Shown in pieces: positions 1 to 9,760 of a stretch of 64,000 nucleotides of DNA (its first letter is position 1; each line of letters starts with the position of its first letter). The stretch comes from Bog-473 sp963843365 (lineage in GTDB: Bacteria; Actinomycetota; Acidimicrobiia; Acidimicrobiales; RAAP-2), in the NCBI GenBank assembly GCA_963843365.1, contig CAWJKG010000002.1, positions 682,001-746,000 of the forward strand. Direction: 5' to 3'. A program made the position numbers and the translations under genes. The notes under the pieces were generated by a model. That model saw only the letters and a list, made by a program, of their open reading frames with translations. It was not told the DNA's origin and ran no database searches.

Positions 1-543
1 CAGGTCGTCGGGTTCGTGGTGCTGGTGCTGGCGTCCGCGGCCGCCGCCGCGGTGCTGTTCGAATTCTCCACGGCGGTCGTCGGCCTGCTCGGCCTGGTGC
101 CCCTCGCCATCGGCGTCCACGGGCTGGCGGCGCTGGCGCGCCCGCACCCGGCGGACCCGTCCGACACGTCCGGGCCGTCCGACCCGTCCGAGGAAGCCGC
201 CGGCGCGGTCGAGAGGACGACACGACGGTGGCGCGCCCGACCGGAGCAACGCGCCGTGGGCCGCAGCTTCACCGCGGCCGCCCTGGTCACCGTCGCGGCC
301 GGCGGCGACAACCTGGCCGTCTACATCCCGCTCTTCCGGGTGGGAGGGGCGGCCAACATCGGGGCGATCGCAACCGTCTTCGTGCTCGGCGAGGCCGCGG
401 TGACCTGGCTCGTCCTGGCCGGGGGACGCCACGCCGGCGCCCGCCGCGTCATGCTCCGCCTGGGGCACGTGGCGGTCCCCGTGCTGCTGTGCGGCGTGGG
501 GATCCTGGTCCTGGTGCAGGCGGGGAGCTTCTCCCTGCTCTGA
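1..543 (+). CDS. CadD-like cadmium/cation resistance transporter, 3' part
   Basis: This gene is open at the left edge, so its start is missing. The frame reads hydrophobic segments at both ends of a hydrophilic Pro/Asp/Ser-rich loop (roughly residues 45-80). The later half holds the motif GGDNLAVYIPLF, which matches the G-x-DN-x-x-VYIP signature of CadD-family transporters. Three further membrane segments follow, ending in VLVQAGSFSLL. CadD proteins are inner-membrane proteins linked to cadmium or other cation efflux; the substrate here is inferred. The next gene starts 20 nt downstream on the same strand. Confidence 0.75.
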   Translation, partial: QVVGFVVLVLASAAAAAVLFEFSTAVVGLLGLVPLAIGVHGLAALARPHPADPSDTSGPSDPSEEAAGAVERTTRRWRARPEQRAVGRSFTAAALVTVAAGGDNLAVYIPLFRVGGAANIGAIATVFVLGEAAVTWLVLAGGRHAGARRVMLRLGHVAVPVLLCGVGILVLVQAGSFSLL

Positions 544-563
544 CCGGGCGCGACAATGGCAGC

Positions 564-806
564 GTGCCCGACGCCGTCGACGCCCTGGTCCTCGACCTGC
601 TGGAGTGGATCGGACCCGGCGCGCGCCCCTACGACGAGGTCATGGAGGCGTGGCGCACCTCGTGTCCGCGCCTGCCGGTGTGGGAGGAGGCCAACGACCG
701 GGGCTACGTGGCCCGGTCCCACGTGCCGGGTGCGGGCGCGCTGGTCGGCGTGACACCGGTCGGTGCCGCGCACCTGCGCCACCATCGCGTCGACGCGCCC
801 GCCTGA
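564..806 (+). CDS. Small conserved hypothetical protein (80 aa)
   Basis: A GTG start at 564 opens a short acidic, Trp-rich protein with LLEWIGPGARPYDEVMEAW followed by CPRLPVWEEANDRGYV. From memory, small actinobacterial proteins of unknown function share the pattern 'LLEWI..RPY.E...AWRTSCPRL..WE.A.D'. There is no signal peptide or membrane segment. It begins 20 nt after the CadD-like gene and could be cotranscribed with it. No strong ribosome binding site is visible. Function unknown. Confidence 0.6.
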   Translation: MPDAVDALVLDLLEWIGPGARPYDEVMEAWRTSCPRLPVWEEANDRGYVARSHVPGAGALVGVTPVGAAHLRHHRVDAPA

Positions 807-900
807 CCCGCCTGCGACACGCCGCCGACGCCCGCCCTTCGCTGGCCGCGCCGCTCGGCACCGTGCTTGACTGCGGCCACCGATGAGGGAGGGAGACCCC

Positions 901-1734
901 ATGGAGAACCTGCGGGACAGGGTGATCGTGATCACCGGCGGCGCCAGCGGCATCGGCCGCGCCGTGGCGGACCGGGCTGCGGCCGAGGGGATGAAGGTCG
1001 TGCTGGGCGACATTGAGCCGGGCCCGCTGCAGGCAGCCGTGGACGAGCTGACCGCTGCCGGTGCCGAGGTCCTCGGCGTCGTCACCGACGTGGCGGACGC
1101 GGCGTCGGTGCGGGCGCTGCGCGACCAGGCGCTCGACCGCTTCGGCGCCGTGCACGTGGTGCACAACAACGCGGGCATCGGACTGGGCGGCCCGATCTGG
1201 GAGGTGAGCGAAGAGGACTGGCGCTGGATTCTGGGTGTCAACCTCTGGGGTGTGATCCACGGCGTCGCCGCCTTCACGCCGTTGCTCATTGCGCAGGGCG
1301 AGGGCCACATTGTGAACACGGCCTCCATCGCCGGGCTCATCGCGGCCCCGTTCCTCGGTCCGTACAACGCCACCAAGCAGGCGGTGGTGGCCATCTCCGA
1401 GACGCTCTTCAAGGATCTGCAGGGCATCGGCTCGCCCGTCGGCGTCTCGGTGCTCTGCCCCGGCTTCGTGCAGACCCGCATCGCCGAATCGGAGCGCAAC
1501 CGGCCCACCTGGGCGCCGGCCGGCGATGCCGAGGGCGCAGCCGCCGTCGCGGGTGTGGTGCAGAACCTCGTCGACAGCGGCATCTCTCCCGCCGCCGTGG
1601 CGGACCGCGTCATCGACGCCATCCGCACCGATACCTTCTACATCCTCACGCACCCCGAGCTCGAAGGCGCGTTGGCGACGAGGTTCGACGACATCCTCCA
1701 GGGACGCGCCCCCAGCCCGACCATGATCGCCTGA
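901..1734 (+). CDS. Short-chain dehydrogenase/reductase (SDR)
   Basis: A classical SDR of 277 aa. The nucleotide-binding motif TGGASGIG sits near residue 12, NNAG near residue 95, a catalytic Ser in NTASIAG, and YNATK supplies the Tyr/Lys pair. ATG 901 is preferred over an in-frame start at 883 because a strong AGGGAGGG site (about 886-893) lies just upstream of 901. The substrate cannot be told from sequence; the long C-terminal part resembles SDRs acting on alcohols or acyl intermediates. It faces the transporter operon that ends at 1751. Confidence 0.9.
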   Translation: MENLRDRVIVITGGASGIGRAVADRAAAEGMKVVLGDIEPGPLQAAVDELTAAGAEVLGVVTDVADAASVRALRDQALDRFGAVHVVHNNAGIGLGGPIWEVSEEDWRWILGVNLWGVIHGVAAFTPLLIAQGEGHIVNTASIAGLIAAPFLGPYNATKQAVVAISETLFKDLQGIGSPVGVSVLCPGFVQTRIAESERNRPTWAPAGDAEGAAAVAGVVQNLVDSGISPAAVADRVIDAIRTDTFYILTHPELEGALATRFDDILQGRAPSPTMIA

Positions 1735-1750
1735 GCCGTCGGCGGCCCCG

Positions 1751-3307
1751 TCAGCCCGAGCCGGTGGGCAGCGGCTTGAAGGGCTGCACGGTCACCCAGC
1801 AGGTGCCCTGCGGCTTGTGGTTCGTCTTGAGCTTGCACTGCGACGACGGGGGCACGTTGTTGTGGATCTTGACCACCTGGTACTCGGTCGGGCCGTAGAA
1901 CTTGTCCGGCCCGAAGCTCCAGACGGGTGAGAGGGTGCCGGGGTAGTTCGTGATCTTGGACATCGCCTCGACGAACGTCCGGCGGTTCAGGTCCTTGCCG
2001 GCGTCTCTCGCCGCGGTGGCGAACAGCCCGATGGCACCGCACCACGCCTGAATGGGCCCCTGCTCCTCAATGTAGAAGCTCGTCGTGCCGGCGATCGGCT
2101 TGGGATGGTACGCGTGCCACGTGGCGTAGCAGGAGCGCACACCCGGGTCGTAGCCACCCTGGCTCTCGGGCCGGTTGTCGTCGAAGCCGCCCAGCGTCTG
2201 GGTCGTCACGCCCTCCTGCCCGTTCAGCGCCTGCTCGTAGGGGATCGGAATGAGGCCCAGCGCGACCGTCACCGTGGACTGGTAGTCGCTCAGGAGCAGT
2301 TGGGGGTAGTACTGCTGGGAGTTCTCGGCCCCGATGTACGGGAAGAACGCGTTCTCCGGCAGCATGGGGATGACCGACTGCACGCCGGCGGCCTTGAACT
2401 TCTCGACGGCCAGTTGCGCGTCGGACCCGGTCGTGGCCGTCTGGTCGGGGCTGGCGGCGATCGTCTCGACCACCGGGGTGATGCCCGCCTTCTTCAGGTC
2501 CGGCAGCATGAAGTCGTTCAGTGCGGCCTGGTCGGCCGCCTGGTCCGACACGGCCACGCCGACCTTCTTGCCGTGGCCGAGGCGGCCCGAGCTCTCCCCC
2601 CACTGCACGACGGCCGACAGGACGGGAGCCATGTCGGCGCCCGTCCACCACAGGTAGGGCGAGGCCAGGTTGGTCCAGTTCGTCGTGGTGGACCAGGCGC
2701 TGATCAGCGGGGTCTGGCCCTGTTGGGCCACGCAGAGCTGGTTGTCGCCCAGCCAGGTGCCGATGCCGTCGACGACCGCGAAGACCGGCGGGTTGCCCTG
2801 GGTCCACTGCTGGCACAGCGACTGCATGTTGGCGTCGTTGGTCGGGTCGAACTGCACGATGATCGGGTTGATCTTGCGGCCGTTGATGCCGCCCGAATTG
2901 TTGATCTGGTCCACGTAGAGGTGGATGGCCGGGATCTGCTCGTTGTACTCCTTGTCCTGGGCGAAGCCCTCCTTGCCGGCCAGGCTGTTGATGGCGACGA
3001 CGGGGAACACGACGTTGATGCTCGTGGCGCTGACCCCGCGCGTGCTGGTGCTGGCCTGGCTCGGGGGGGTGGCACTGGTGCTCGACGCCACCTCGGCCGC
3101 GCCGGCGCTGTCCGACCCGCCCGGCGTGCCCGCCGGAGCCAGGACGAGCCAGGCCACGAGCCCGACGACGATGGCGATGATGATGAGCGCCGTGCGCACC
3201 TGCATGGCCCGGGGCCGCCGGCGCAGGCGCCGCCACGACCGGCCCAGCGGGGCCAGGGGGTGGAACCCCGCCCCTCGCGGCGCGGGAACCTCCATGCTCG
3301 CGTCCAT
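1751..3307 (-). CDS. Branched-chain amino acid/amide-type ABC substrate-binding protein, membrane-anchored
   Basis: About 518 aa. A basic N-terminus (RRLRRRPRAMQ) and one membrane segment (TALIIIAIVVGLVAWLVLAP) are followed by a Ser/Thr/Ala-rich linker and then a type I periplasmic-binding fold. No lipobox Cys is visible, so it appears anchored by an uncleaved helix. ATG 3307 is chosen over GTG 3313 because the AAGGAGGG site (about 3314-3320) overlaps the GTG and is well spaced for the ATG. It is the last gene of the operon, 2 nt after the LivG-like ATPase. The ligand is unknown; the fold covers amino acids, amides, urea and aromatic acids. Confidence 0.85.
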   Translation of the reverse strand: MDASMEVPAPRGAGFHPLAPLGRSWRRLRRRPRAMQVRTALIIIAIVVGLVAWLVLAPAGTPGGSDSAGAAEVASSTSATPPSQASTSTRGVSATSINVVFPVVAINSLAGKEGFAQDKEYNEQIPAIHLYVDQINNSGGINGRKINPIIVQFDPTNDANMQSLCQQWTQGNPPVFAVVDGIGTWLGDNQLCVAQQGQTPLISAWSTTTNWTNLASPYLWWTGADMAPVLSAVVQWGESSGRLGHGKKVGVAVSDQAADQAALNDFMLPDLKKAGITPVVETIAASPDQTATTGSDAQLAVEKFKAAGVQSVIPMLPENAFFPYIGAENSQQYYPQLLLSDYQSTVTVALGLIPIPYEQALNGQEGVTTQTLGGFDDNRPESQGGYDPGVRSCYATWHAYHPKPIAGTTSFYIEEQGPIQAWCGAIGLFATAARDAGKDLNRRTFVEAMSKITNYPGTLSPVWSFGPDKFYGPTEYQVVKIHNNVPPSSQCKLKTNHKPQGTCWVTVQPFKPLPTGSG

Positions 3308-3309
3308 GC

Positions 3310-4173
3310 TCACCCTCCTTGTCGACGGCCCGAACCGTCGCCCTCCCCTATCGGTCCTGACGCCATCAGGGCCTCGTCGCTCGCACCAAGGTAGGCGGCC
3401 AGCGCCCTGGCGTCAGCGCGGATCACCTCGGGCGGTCCGGCGGCCACCACACGGCCGAGCTCCATCACCACGACCGTGGAGCAGAGCTCGAAGACCAGCG
3501 GCACGTCGTGCTCGACCAGCACGATGGTCGTGTCCGCCACCTCGTGGATCCGCCGCAGCAGCGGAATGAAGGCCTCGGCCTCCCGTTGGGCGATGCCCGC
3601 CGTGGGCTCGTCGAGCAGCAGCAGCCGCGGCTCGGAGAGGACCACCGAGGCCAGGTCGACCACGCGGCGGGTCCCCGTGGACAGCTCCGCCGTGCGGTGG
3701 TTCCGGAAGCGCTCCAGCCCGAAGGCGGCGATCACCTGGTCCACCGCGGCGAGCTTGCGCCGCTCGGACCGGCGCGCCCAGGGGAGGCGCAGGGTGGTGG
3801 AGAGCACGGCCACCTCGTGGCGGGCGTCCTCGCTCAGCATCAGGACGTCGAGCACGGTCAGCTCGGGGAACAGCCGGCAGTCCTGGAAGGAGCGCACCAT
3901 GCCGACGCCCAGGCGCTCCTCGGGGAGGTACTCGGCCAGGTCGACGTCGTCGAGGTGCACGCGGCCCGACTGGGCCGGCACGAGGCCCGAGATCACGTCG
4001 AGCGTCGTGGTCTTCCCCGAACCGTTGGCCCCGATCAGCCCGACGATGGAGCCGGGCGGCGCCTCGAACGACACCCCGTTGAGCGCGTGGACACCGCCGA
4101 ACTGCACCCGCACGTCCTCGACGGTGAGCCGGGCCGGGTGCGCGGCGGCGGGGCTCGGTGCCACGGCGGTCAC
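3310..4173 (-). CDS. LivG-type ABC transporter ATP-binding protein
   Basis: A 287-aa ATPase of the branched-chain amino acid uptake group. Walker A is GANGSGKTT, the signature region is LSTGTRRVVDLA (a LivG-like variant of LSGGQ), Walker B is LLLLDEPTAGIA and the switch His is in VLVEHDV. The start overlaps the permease stop by 4 bp and the stop lies 2 nt before the binding-protein start, so translation is probably coupled. With the LivF-type domain encoded at 6177-7000 it would form the ATPase heterodimer. Confidence 0.9.
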   Translation of the reverse strand: MTAVAPSPAAAHPARLTVEDVRVQFGGVHALNGVSFEAPPGSIVGLIGANGSGKTTTLDVISGLVPAQSGRVHLDDVDLAEYLPEERLGVGMVRSFQDCRLFPELTVLDVLMLSEDARHEVAVLSTTLRLPWARRSERRKLAAVDQVIAAFGLERFRNHRTAELSTGTRRVVDLASVVLSEPRLLLLDEPTAGIAQREAEAFIPLLRRIHEVADTTIVLVEHDVPLVFELCSTVVVMELGRVVAAGPPEVIRADARALAAYLGASDEALMASGPIGEGDGSGRRQGG

Positions 4174-6170
4174 GGCTCGCTCCCCTCGGCGGCGAGGCTG
4201 GGCGTGACCGGCGGGCCGGCCTGCGAGTGCAGCCGTTCCTGCACCGTCCGGATGCCCAGGGCGACCGCGTCACCGGAGCGGTGCAGCAGCTCGGCCAGCC
4301 CGCCGGGCAGGTAGAGGATGAAGAGGATCAGCCCCAGGCCGCTGGTGATGAACTGGATGGTCTGGTTGGCGCCGAACAGCGCCGGGAGGCCCTCGAGGTA
4401 GAGGGCCCCGAGGATGGCGCCGGGGATGGAACCGAGCCCCCCGATCACCACCATGGAGATGATCACGAACGACGTCGTGGGGTCGAAGGTGATGTCCGTG
4501 TTGTTCAGCTGCTGGGTGGCGAAGGCGAAGCACACGCCGGCGTAGCCCGCCATGAAGCCCGACAGGCCGAAGGCCAGCAGCTTCGTGCGCAGAATGGGGA
4601 TGCCCATGGCCGCCGCGGTGAGCTCGTTGTCCCGCACCGCCACCAGCCGGCGCGCCACGCCCTTGTCGCGCCAGATCCGCACCATGAACACCGACAGCAG
4701 CAGCACCCCCAGCGAGAAGAGGGCGAACGACTGCTGCGAGGCCAGGCTCAGGCCGAACAGCGACGGCCGCGCCACGAAGGTGTAGCCGGGATCGGGCAGG
4801 CCGGTACAGAGCGTCTTGCCGATGCCGGGCACGCTGAAGCACGGCGTGGCCAGCACCGCGCTCTGCATGAAGATGGCGAAGGCCAGCGTCGTCACGGCCA
4901 GGAAGAGACCGGGCATGCGCAGTGCCGGCAACCCGACGAGGATGGCCACCAACGCCGTGATGACACCGCCGTAGAGCATGACGATCGGCAGGGGCAGCGA
5001 CGTCCCGAGGTGCACGGCCACCAGCGCGCCGACGGCGACGAGGCCGAACTGGCCCAGCGAGACCTGGCCCGCCCACCCCGTCAGCATGGTCAGGCTCAGC
5101 GCGATGACAGCGTAGATGCAGATCTGGCTGAAGAGCACGTTGTTGCCGACGGACAACACGAAAGGCAGCAGGACGGCGACACCGACGGTCAGCCACACGC
5201 CCGTGACCGAGACCCGCCGCCGCAGCTGGTCCACCCCGGCCCGCACGGTGGTGGCGGCGCCGTGCTGCCAGGTGCTCCGCTCCCCCGTCCGGGCCCCCTT
5301 GCGCAGGGCGCCGACGCGCACCAGCAGGACGACCATCACGACGACGAAGATGATCAGCTGCTGCTTGGCCGGCGAGGGGATGTTCCACTCGAGGATCTCG
5401 AGGAACAGCCCCATGCCGATGCCCGCGATGAAGGCGACGGTCAGGTTCACCATGGCGCCGATGAGCGCGGCCGTCAGCGCGTACAGGAGCAGGTCGGGCG
5501 AGAGCGCCTGCGTCAGGGCGCTCGTCTGATTCGGTGCGTTGAGGATGGCCGTGAACGCGGAGAGCGCGCCGGCCACGGTCCACGTCAAGGTGGACGTGCG
5601 GCGGATCCACACGCCCGACAACCGGGCGGAGTCGGCGTTCTCCGACATGGCGCGCATGGACAGGCCCCAGGACGTGAAGCGGACCGCCAGCACCAGGACG
5701 ACCGTCACGATGGGCGCCACAATCAGCGTGAGCACCTCGGTGGGCGTGATGATGAAGGGGCCCAGCGAGAAGGACAGGTCGAAGGGGACCGGCACGGGCT
5801 TGTACAGGTTGGCCGGCCTGATGAACGGCAGCGCGGTGAGCGCCAGCAGGACGTAGCTCAGCCCGATGGTGGCCACCATCACCAACACACGGGGCCGGCT
5901 GAACAGGCGGCGCAGCACCAGCTCGGACCCGGCGCCGGTGGCCGCGGCCAACCCGATGGACAGCACGAGGGCGAACCAGTAGTTGAAGTGGAAGTCCGCC
6001 GTGAGCTTGACGAGGAACACGGCGGCGATGACGCCGATCTGGCCCTGGGCGAAGTTCAGGACCCGGTTGGTGCGGTAGACGAGGACCAAGCCCAGCGCCA
6101 GCAGCCCATACCCCAAGCCGTAGAAGAGGCCCTGGACGAGGACGAAGTTGGGGGCCGAGAACGCGAGCAC
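4170..6170 (-). CDS. Fused LivH-LivM permease of a branched-chain amino acid-type ABC transporter
   Basis: A 666-aa protein joining two permeases that are usually separate. Residues about 1-290 are LivH-like (GLGYGLLALGLVLVYRTNRV, NFAQGQIGV). A basic linker (RKGARTGERS) follows, then a LivM-like half from about residue 330 (MLTGWAGQVSLGQFG, DNELTAAAMGI). Together they give some 15-17 membrane segments. The GTG start lies 6 nt after the stop of the MFS-LivF gene, and the stop overlaps the LivG-like start. One polypeptide supplies the whole transmembrane channel. Confidence 0.9.
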   Translation of the reverse strand: MLAFSAPNFVLVQGLFYGLGYGLLALGLVLVYRTNRVLNFAQGQIGVIAAVFLVKLTADFHFNYWFALVLSIGLAAATGAGSELVLRRLFSRPRVLVMVATIGLSYVLLALTALPFIRPANLYKPVPVPFDLSFSLGPFIITPTEVLTLIVAPIVTVVLVLAVRFTSWGLSMRAMSENADSARLSGVWIRRTSTLTWTVAGALSAFTAILNAPNQTSALTQALSPDLLLYALTAALIGAMVNLTVAFIAGIGMGLFLEILEWNIPSPAKQQLIIFVVVMVVLLVRVGALRKGARTGERSTWQHGAATTVRAGVDQLRRRVSVTGVWLTVGVAVLLPFVLSVGNNVLFSQICIYAVIALSLTMLTGWAGQVSLGQFGLVAVGALVAVHLGTSLPLPIVMLYGGVITALVAILVGLPALRMPGLFLAVTTLAFAIFMQSAVLATPCFSVPGIGKTLCTGLPDPGYTFVARPSLFGLSLASQQSFALFSLGVLLLSVFMVRIWRDKGVARRLVAVRDNELTAAAMGIPILRTKLLAFGLSGFMAGYAGVCFAFATQQLNNTDITFDPTTSFVIISMVVIGGLGSIPGAILGALYLEGLPALFGANQTIQFITSGLGLILFILYLPGGLAELLHRSGDAVALGIRTVQERLHSQAGPPVTPSLAAEGSEP

Positions 6171-6176
6171 GGGCGC

Positions 6177-8380
6177 CTAGGACAGCCCGGCGGCGGCGGT
6201 GCCGAGGAAGACGGGGCGCAGGAGGTCGTCGCGGGCCATCAGTTCGGCCGTCGGCCCGTCGAAGCGGATCTCGCCCCGCTCCATGAAGAAACACCGCTCG
6301 GCCAGGCTGAGGGCGCGGTTCAGGCTCTGCTCCACCAGAATCACCGTGGTGCCCGACTCGTTGATGCGCCGCACCATCGCCATCAGCCGCTCCACCGTCA
6401 TGGGGGCCAGGCCCAGCGCCAGCTCGTCGATCATGAGCAGGCGGGGACCGGTCATCATCACCCGGGCCAGGGCGAGCATCTGCTGCTCGCCGCCCGAGAG
6501 GGTGCCGGCCGGCTGGTCGAGCCGCTCCCGCAGCTCGGGGAACGCGGCCAAGGCCTCCTCGTAGGCCTGCTGCGTCCGGGCCCGGTCCCGGCGCAGCGTG
6601 TGCCCGCCGATGCGGAGGTTGTCGCGCACGCTGAGCCCGGGGAAGGTCATCTTCCCCCCGACCAGCAGGGCGACCCCCTCGTCGATGATCTGCTCCGGTT
6701 CGAGGTAGGTCGAGTTCATGCCGAACAGGCGGACGACCCCCCGGTGCGGGTGCGACAGCCCCGAGACGGCGCGCAGGAGCGTCGACTTGCCCGCTCCGTT
6801 CGTGCCCAGGAGCGCCACCATCTCGCCCTCCTCGATCTGGAGGTTCACGTCGAAGAGGACCTGGTTGGTGCCGTAGAAGAAGTCGAGGTTGTGGACCTGC
6901 AACGCCGGGATGTCCCCGCCCGCCTGGCGGCGTTTGCCCTCTGCGTAGCGCTCGAGCACGTCTTCGATGACGAGCGTGATGTCCCGTCGGACGCTCCGCG
7001 AGCCGATGACGAGCAGCAACCCGCCGACCGCACAGACCGGGAAGATGATGGTGAGGGCGACGACAATGCCGTGCAGCCCGCCGATGGCGTCGGACACCGC
7101 CCCCAGCAGGACCGATCCGGTGAACCCCCCGAAGACGAGCGAGTACACGCCGAACATGGCGAAGCAGATCGTGCGCATCTCCGGGGGTGCGGTGGCGGCC
7201 AGGGTCAGGAAGATGCAGATGGCCAGCGGGGACACCGCCGCGTTGCGCCAGGAATTGCAGCGTGACACACAGCCAGAGCTGGGGCACGTAGAGCGACAGC
7301 ACGAACAGGCCGCCGTAGAGCGTGATGCAGATGCCGGCGATGACGAGCGGTCGCTGCGGCGCCCGGCGGAAGTAGCGGTCCCCGAAGACGTAGGCCAGCG
7401 GGAGCCCGAGGAAGGCGGCCAGGCCGATGATGGCGTACACCTCGCTGCGTGATGCCGTGTCGAGGTGGAACTTGTCGATGAAGAACAGGTTGCCGAACAG
7501 CGGCGCCCCGGTGCCGGCGAAGCCGAGAATGGCGACGGCGACGAGCTCGTAGTACAGGGAGCGCACACGCAGCAGCCGCGTCACGGCCGAGCCGAGCAGG
7601 ACGCGCGGCGCCTTCTCCTGCTGACTGTGCAGGTCCATGCCGGACGCCTTGAGGATGTGGCTGCTCTCGTTGGCGCCCTTCTCGGGCTCGCGCAGCGTGA
7701 AGAGCGCCAACCCGAGCGGGATGCCCGCCAGCGCGACCAGCAGGCCGAAGCGCCAGTTGTGCGCCACCGTCACCACGTAGCCGAAAATGAGGATCCCACG
7801 GTCTGCGACAGCGGGTCCGACAGGTTGTGCCAGCTGAAGATCCGGCCGCGCCCTTCCGTCGGGTAGGCGTCGGCCAGGTAGGAGTTGTGGACCGTGTTGT
7901 TGACGCCGGTGCCCACGGAGGCGGCCAGGTAGAGGAAGGCGAACCACCACACGTTGGGCGAGAGCGCCATGAGCGAGCCGAACCCGGCGAAGATCAGCAG
8001 GGCCACGCCGGCCACCACCTTGCGGCTGCCGCGGTCGGCCCAGACCGCCAGCGGGACGGCCCAGAGGAGCTGCGACACCTGGGCGATGAAGGCCACCGCG
8101 CCGAGCGAGGCGTTCGACATGTGGAAGGAGGTCTCGAGGTTCCTGCCGATGAGGTTGATGCCGTTGCCGAAGGTGCCGGGCACGAGCGCCGCTGCCGTGA
8201 GAAGGACGAGGGGGGCGTAGCCCGAGCCTTGAGGATGCCGGTCAGCGGGGGCGGCTTGCCCTCCCCGGTGCCGGGCATGACCGCCAGATCGGCGACGACG
8301 TCGGTGTCCCTGACCTGGGAGACCGCCTCGCGCAGCAGATCGTCCGGGACGGCGAAGTCGAAAAGCGGTTCGTCGGTCAC
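6177..8380 (-). pseudogene. MFS-type transporter domain fused to a LivF-type ABC ATPase, frameshifted in this sequence
   Basis: Read across three apparent 1-nt shifts (near 8215, 7790 and 7240) this is a single gene of about 734 codons. The N-terminal cytoplasmic stretch begins MTDEPLFDFAVPDDLLREAV. It is followed by a 12-helix MFS-like domain (WADRGSRKVVAG is the loop 2-3 motif) and a LivF-type ATPase with Walker A GTNGAGKST, signature LSGGEQQMLALAR and Walker B LLMIDELALGLAP. The whole ATPase, from about residue 470 to the stop, is in one clean frame with the last MFS helices, so the fusion is real. It is probably intact in the organism, with the shifts being sequence errors. It is the first gene of the transporter operon. 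Confidence 0.75.
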
Positions 8381-8389
8381 CGGTCGGGG

Positions 8390-8395
8390 ACTCTA
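8390..8395 (-). promoter_or_regulatory. -10 box TAGAGT for the MFS-LivF transporter operon
   Basis: On the minus strand TAGAGT lies 9 nt before the GTG start at 8380. This spacing would put the transcript start within about 2 nt of the start codon, giving a nearly leaderless mRNA. There is no Shine-Dalgarno sequence between them, which agrees. No convincing -35 was found. Confidence 0.4.
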
Positions 8396-8439
8396 TCTCT
8401 GACGCCGGTGTCAGGGAGGGTGGCGGGCCCGCCCTGCGC

Positions 8440-9709
8440 TCACCTGTAGGTGACCGTCACCTCGTCCGCGATGAACTGCTGCAGCGCCCGCATGTCCTGG
8501 TGGGTGGGCACGGTGCCCAGCACCGAGTAGACGTACTCATGGCTCCCCTTGCGCCAGTCCACCTGTCGCCGGGCGGGCGACTGAGCGCCACCGCGTCCAC
8601 GCCTGGGTAGTCCGCCAGGCGGTCGAGGCCGTCGATAGCGGCGACCTGTCGTGCCCCGATCGGCGGTTGCTGGGCGAAGACATACCCGACGCCCGTCGTC
8701 GGCACCAGGTCCGGGAACACCACCGTTCGCCCGAGCGCCACGCGGCGCGAAATGTCGAAAAGGTCGGTGCCGGGCGAGGCGAGTCGCAGCACCTGGGGGA
8801 CGAAGCCGCCGATGCGCCCGTTGACCTCGATGACCCGCGGGCCCTTCGGTCGGTGACCTTGATTTCGGTGTGCAGGCACCCGATGCGGATGCCGATGGCC
8901 GCGATCGCCGCCGTGGCGACCTCCAGGATCTCCGCGGCCAGCGACGGAGTCGAAGTCGGTGGGGATGATGAGACCCGTCTCGCGGAACGGCTCGACCTGG
9001 GGAGGCGGCCCGTCACCGCCAGGTGGCTGATCCGCCGCCGCCGGACACGACGCTCTCGACGGAGACGTAGTCGCTGAAGTGCGGGCTGGGTGGCGGCGAG
9101 GCACCGACCATGTACGACTCGACCACCATGGATCGACGAGCTCGTCGGGCGAGCTGCGGCCGCCATGACGCGCCGCAACGCCTCCTCGTCGCGCACCAGG
9201 TGGGTGTCGCGGCTCGCCGCCCCCTGCCGCGGCTTGACCACCACCGGGAATTCGATGGCGTCGAGCAGCTCGTCGACGGCTCCGGGCTCGGGGCGGCCCG
9301 GCGCGGCGATGCACGACGGCACGGGCAGTCCCCCGCTCTCGCAGCGCCTGCGCTGGGTGACCTTGTCGAGCAGCCGCTCGGCCACGACGCGGTCGTGGTA
9401 GTCCAGCCCCAGACCGCTCGGCCAGTGCGGACGCGGTGGCCATCTGGGCGTCGGCGTAGGCGACGATGCCGGCGGGATGCAGCGCGCGGACCGACTCGGC
9501 GGCCTCGTCGTCCGCCATGGCCGGCGATGTCGACGATGCGGCCCGAGCTTGCGCAGGAGCCGGAGCGACCAGGGCGTCGTCGAACTCGCTCGAATCGACC
9601 ACCCAGACGATGTCGCACGTCGACGCGCGCCGATTCCGCGAGCGCGAAGGGTGACGTCGCCCCCTCGCCGTAGACGATGGCGAGCAGCGGCGGGCGTGAT
9701 CGGACGGCA
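8440..9709 (-). pseudogene. ATP-grasp domain protein (carboxylate-amine ligase-like), multiply frameshifted
   Basis: Pieces of one ATP-grasp protein appear in order but in changing frames: an N-terminal LLAIVYGEGATSPFALAES, then CDIVWVVDSSEFDDALVAP, the segment VVAERLLDKVTQR, the ATP-binding strand AIEFPVVVKPRQGAASRDTH, the metal-binding VIEVNGRIGGFVPQVL, and a C-terminus HEYVYSVLGTVPTHQDMRAL ending at TGA 8440. At least four indels separate them. The fold joins a carboxylate to an amine using ATP; relatives include dipeptide ligases and biotin-carboxylase-like enzymes. The start near GTG 9709 is uncertain. It lies about 50 nt after the tryptophan dioxygenase and may belong to the same operon. 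Confidence 0.6.
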
Positions 9710-9760
9710 CGGCGTTCTCCGGCCGGTGGCGCGTCCCGGGCGCGGCACGAGCTGCGTCGA

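Noticed and set aside
883..900. Upstream in-frame start for the SDR at 901
   Set aside because: The ribosome site AGGGAGGG lies between 883 and 901 and serves ATG 901.
321..1628. Minus-strand frame opposite the SDR and CadD-like genes
   Set aside because: It has no family motif and lies antisense to recognisable genes.
4158..7265. Open frame of 1,035 codons on the plus strand across the transporter operon
   Set aside because: It is antisense to clear ABC permease and ATPase genes. Its composition (Gln, His, Arg, Gly-rich) is that of a high-GC shadow frame.
4270..7950. Open frame of 1,226 codons on the minus strand
   Set aside because: Only the part above about 7240 is real (middle of the MFS domain). 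The rest is a shifted reading of the MFS-LivF and permease genes.
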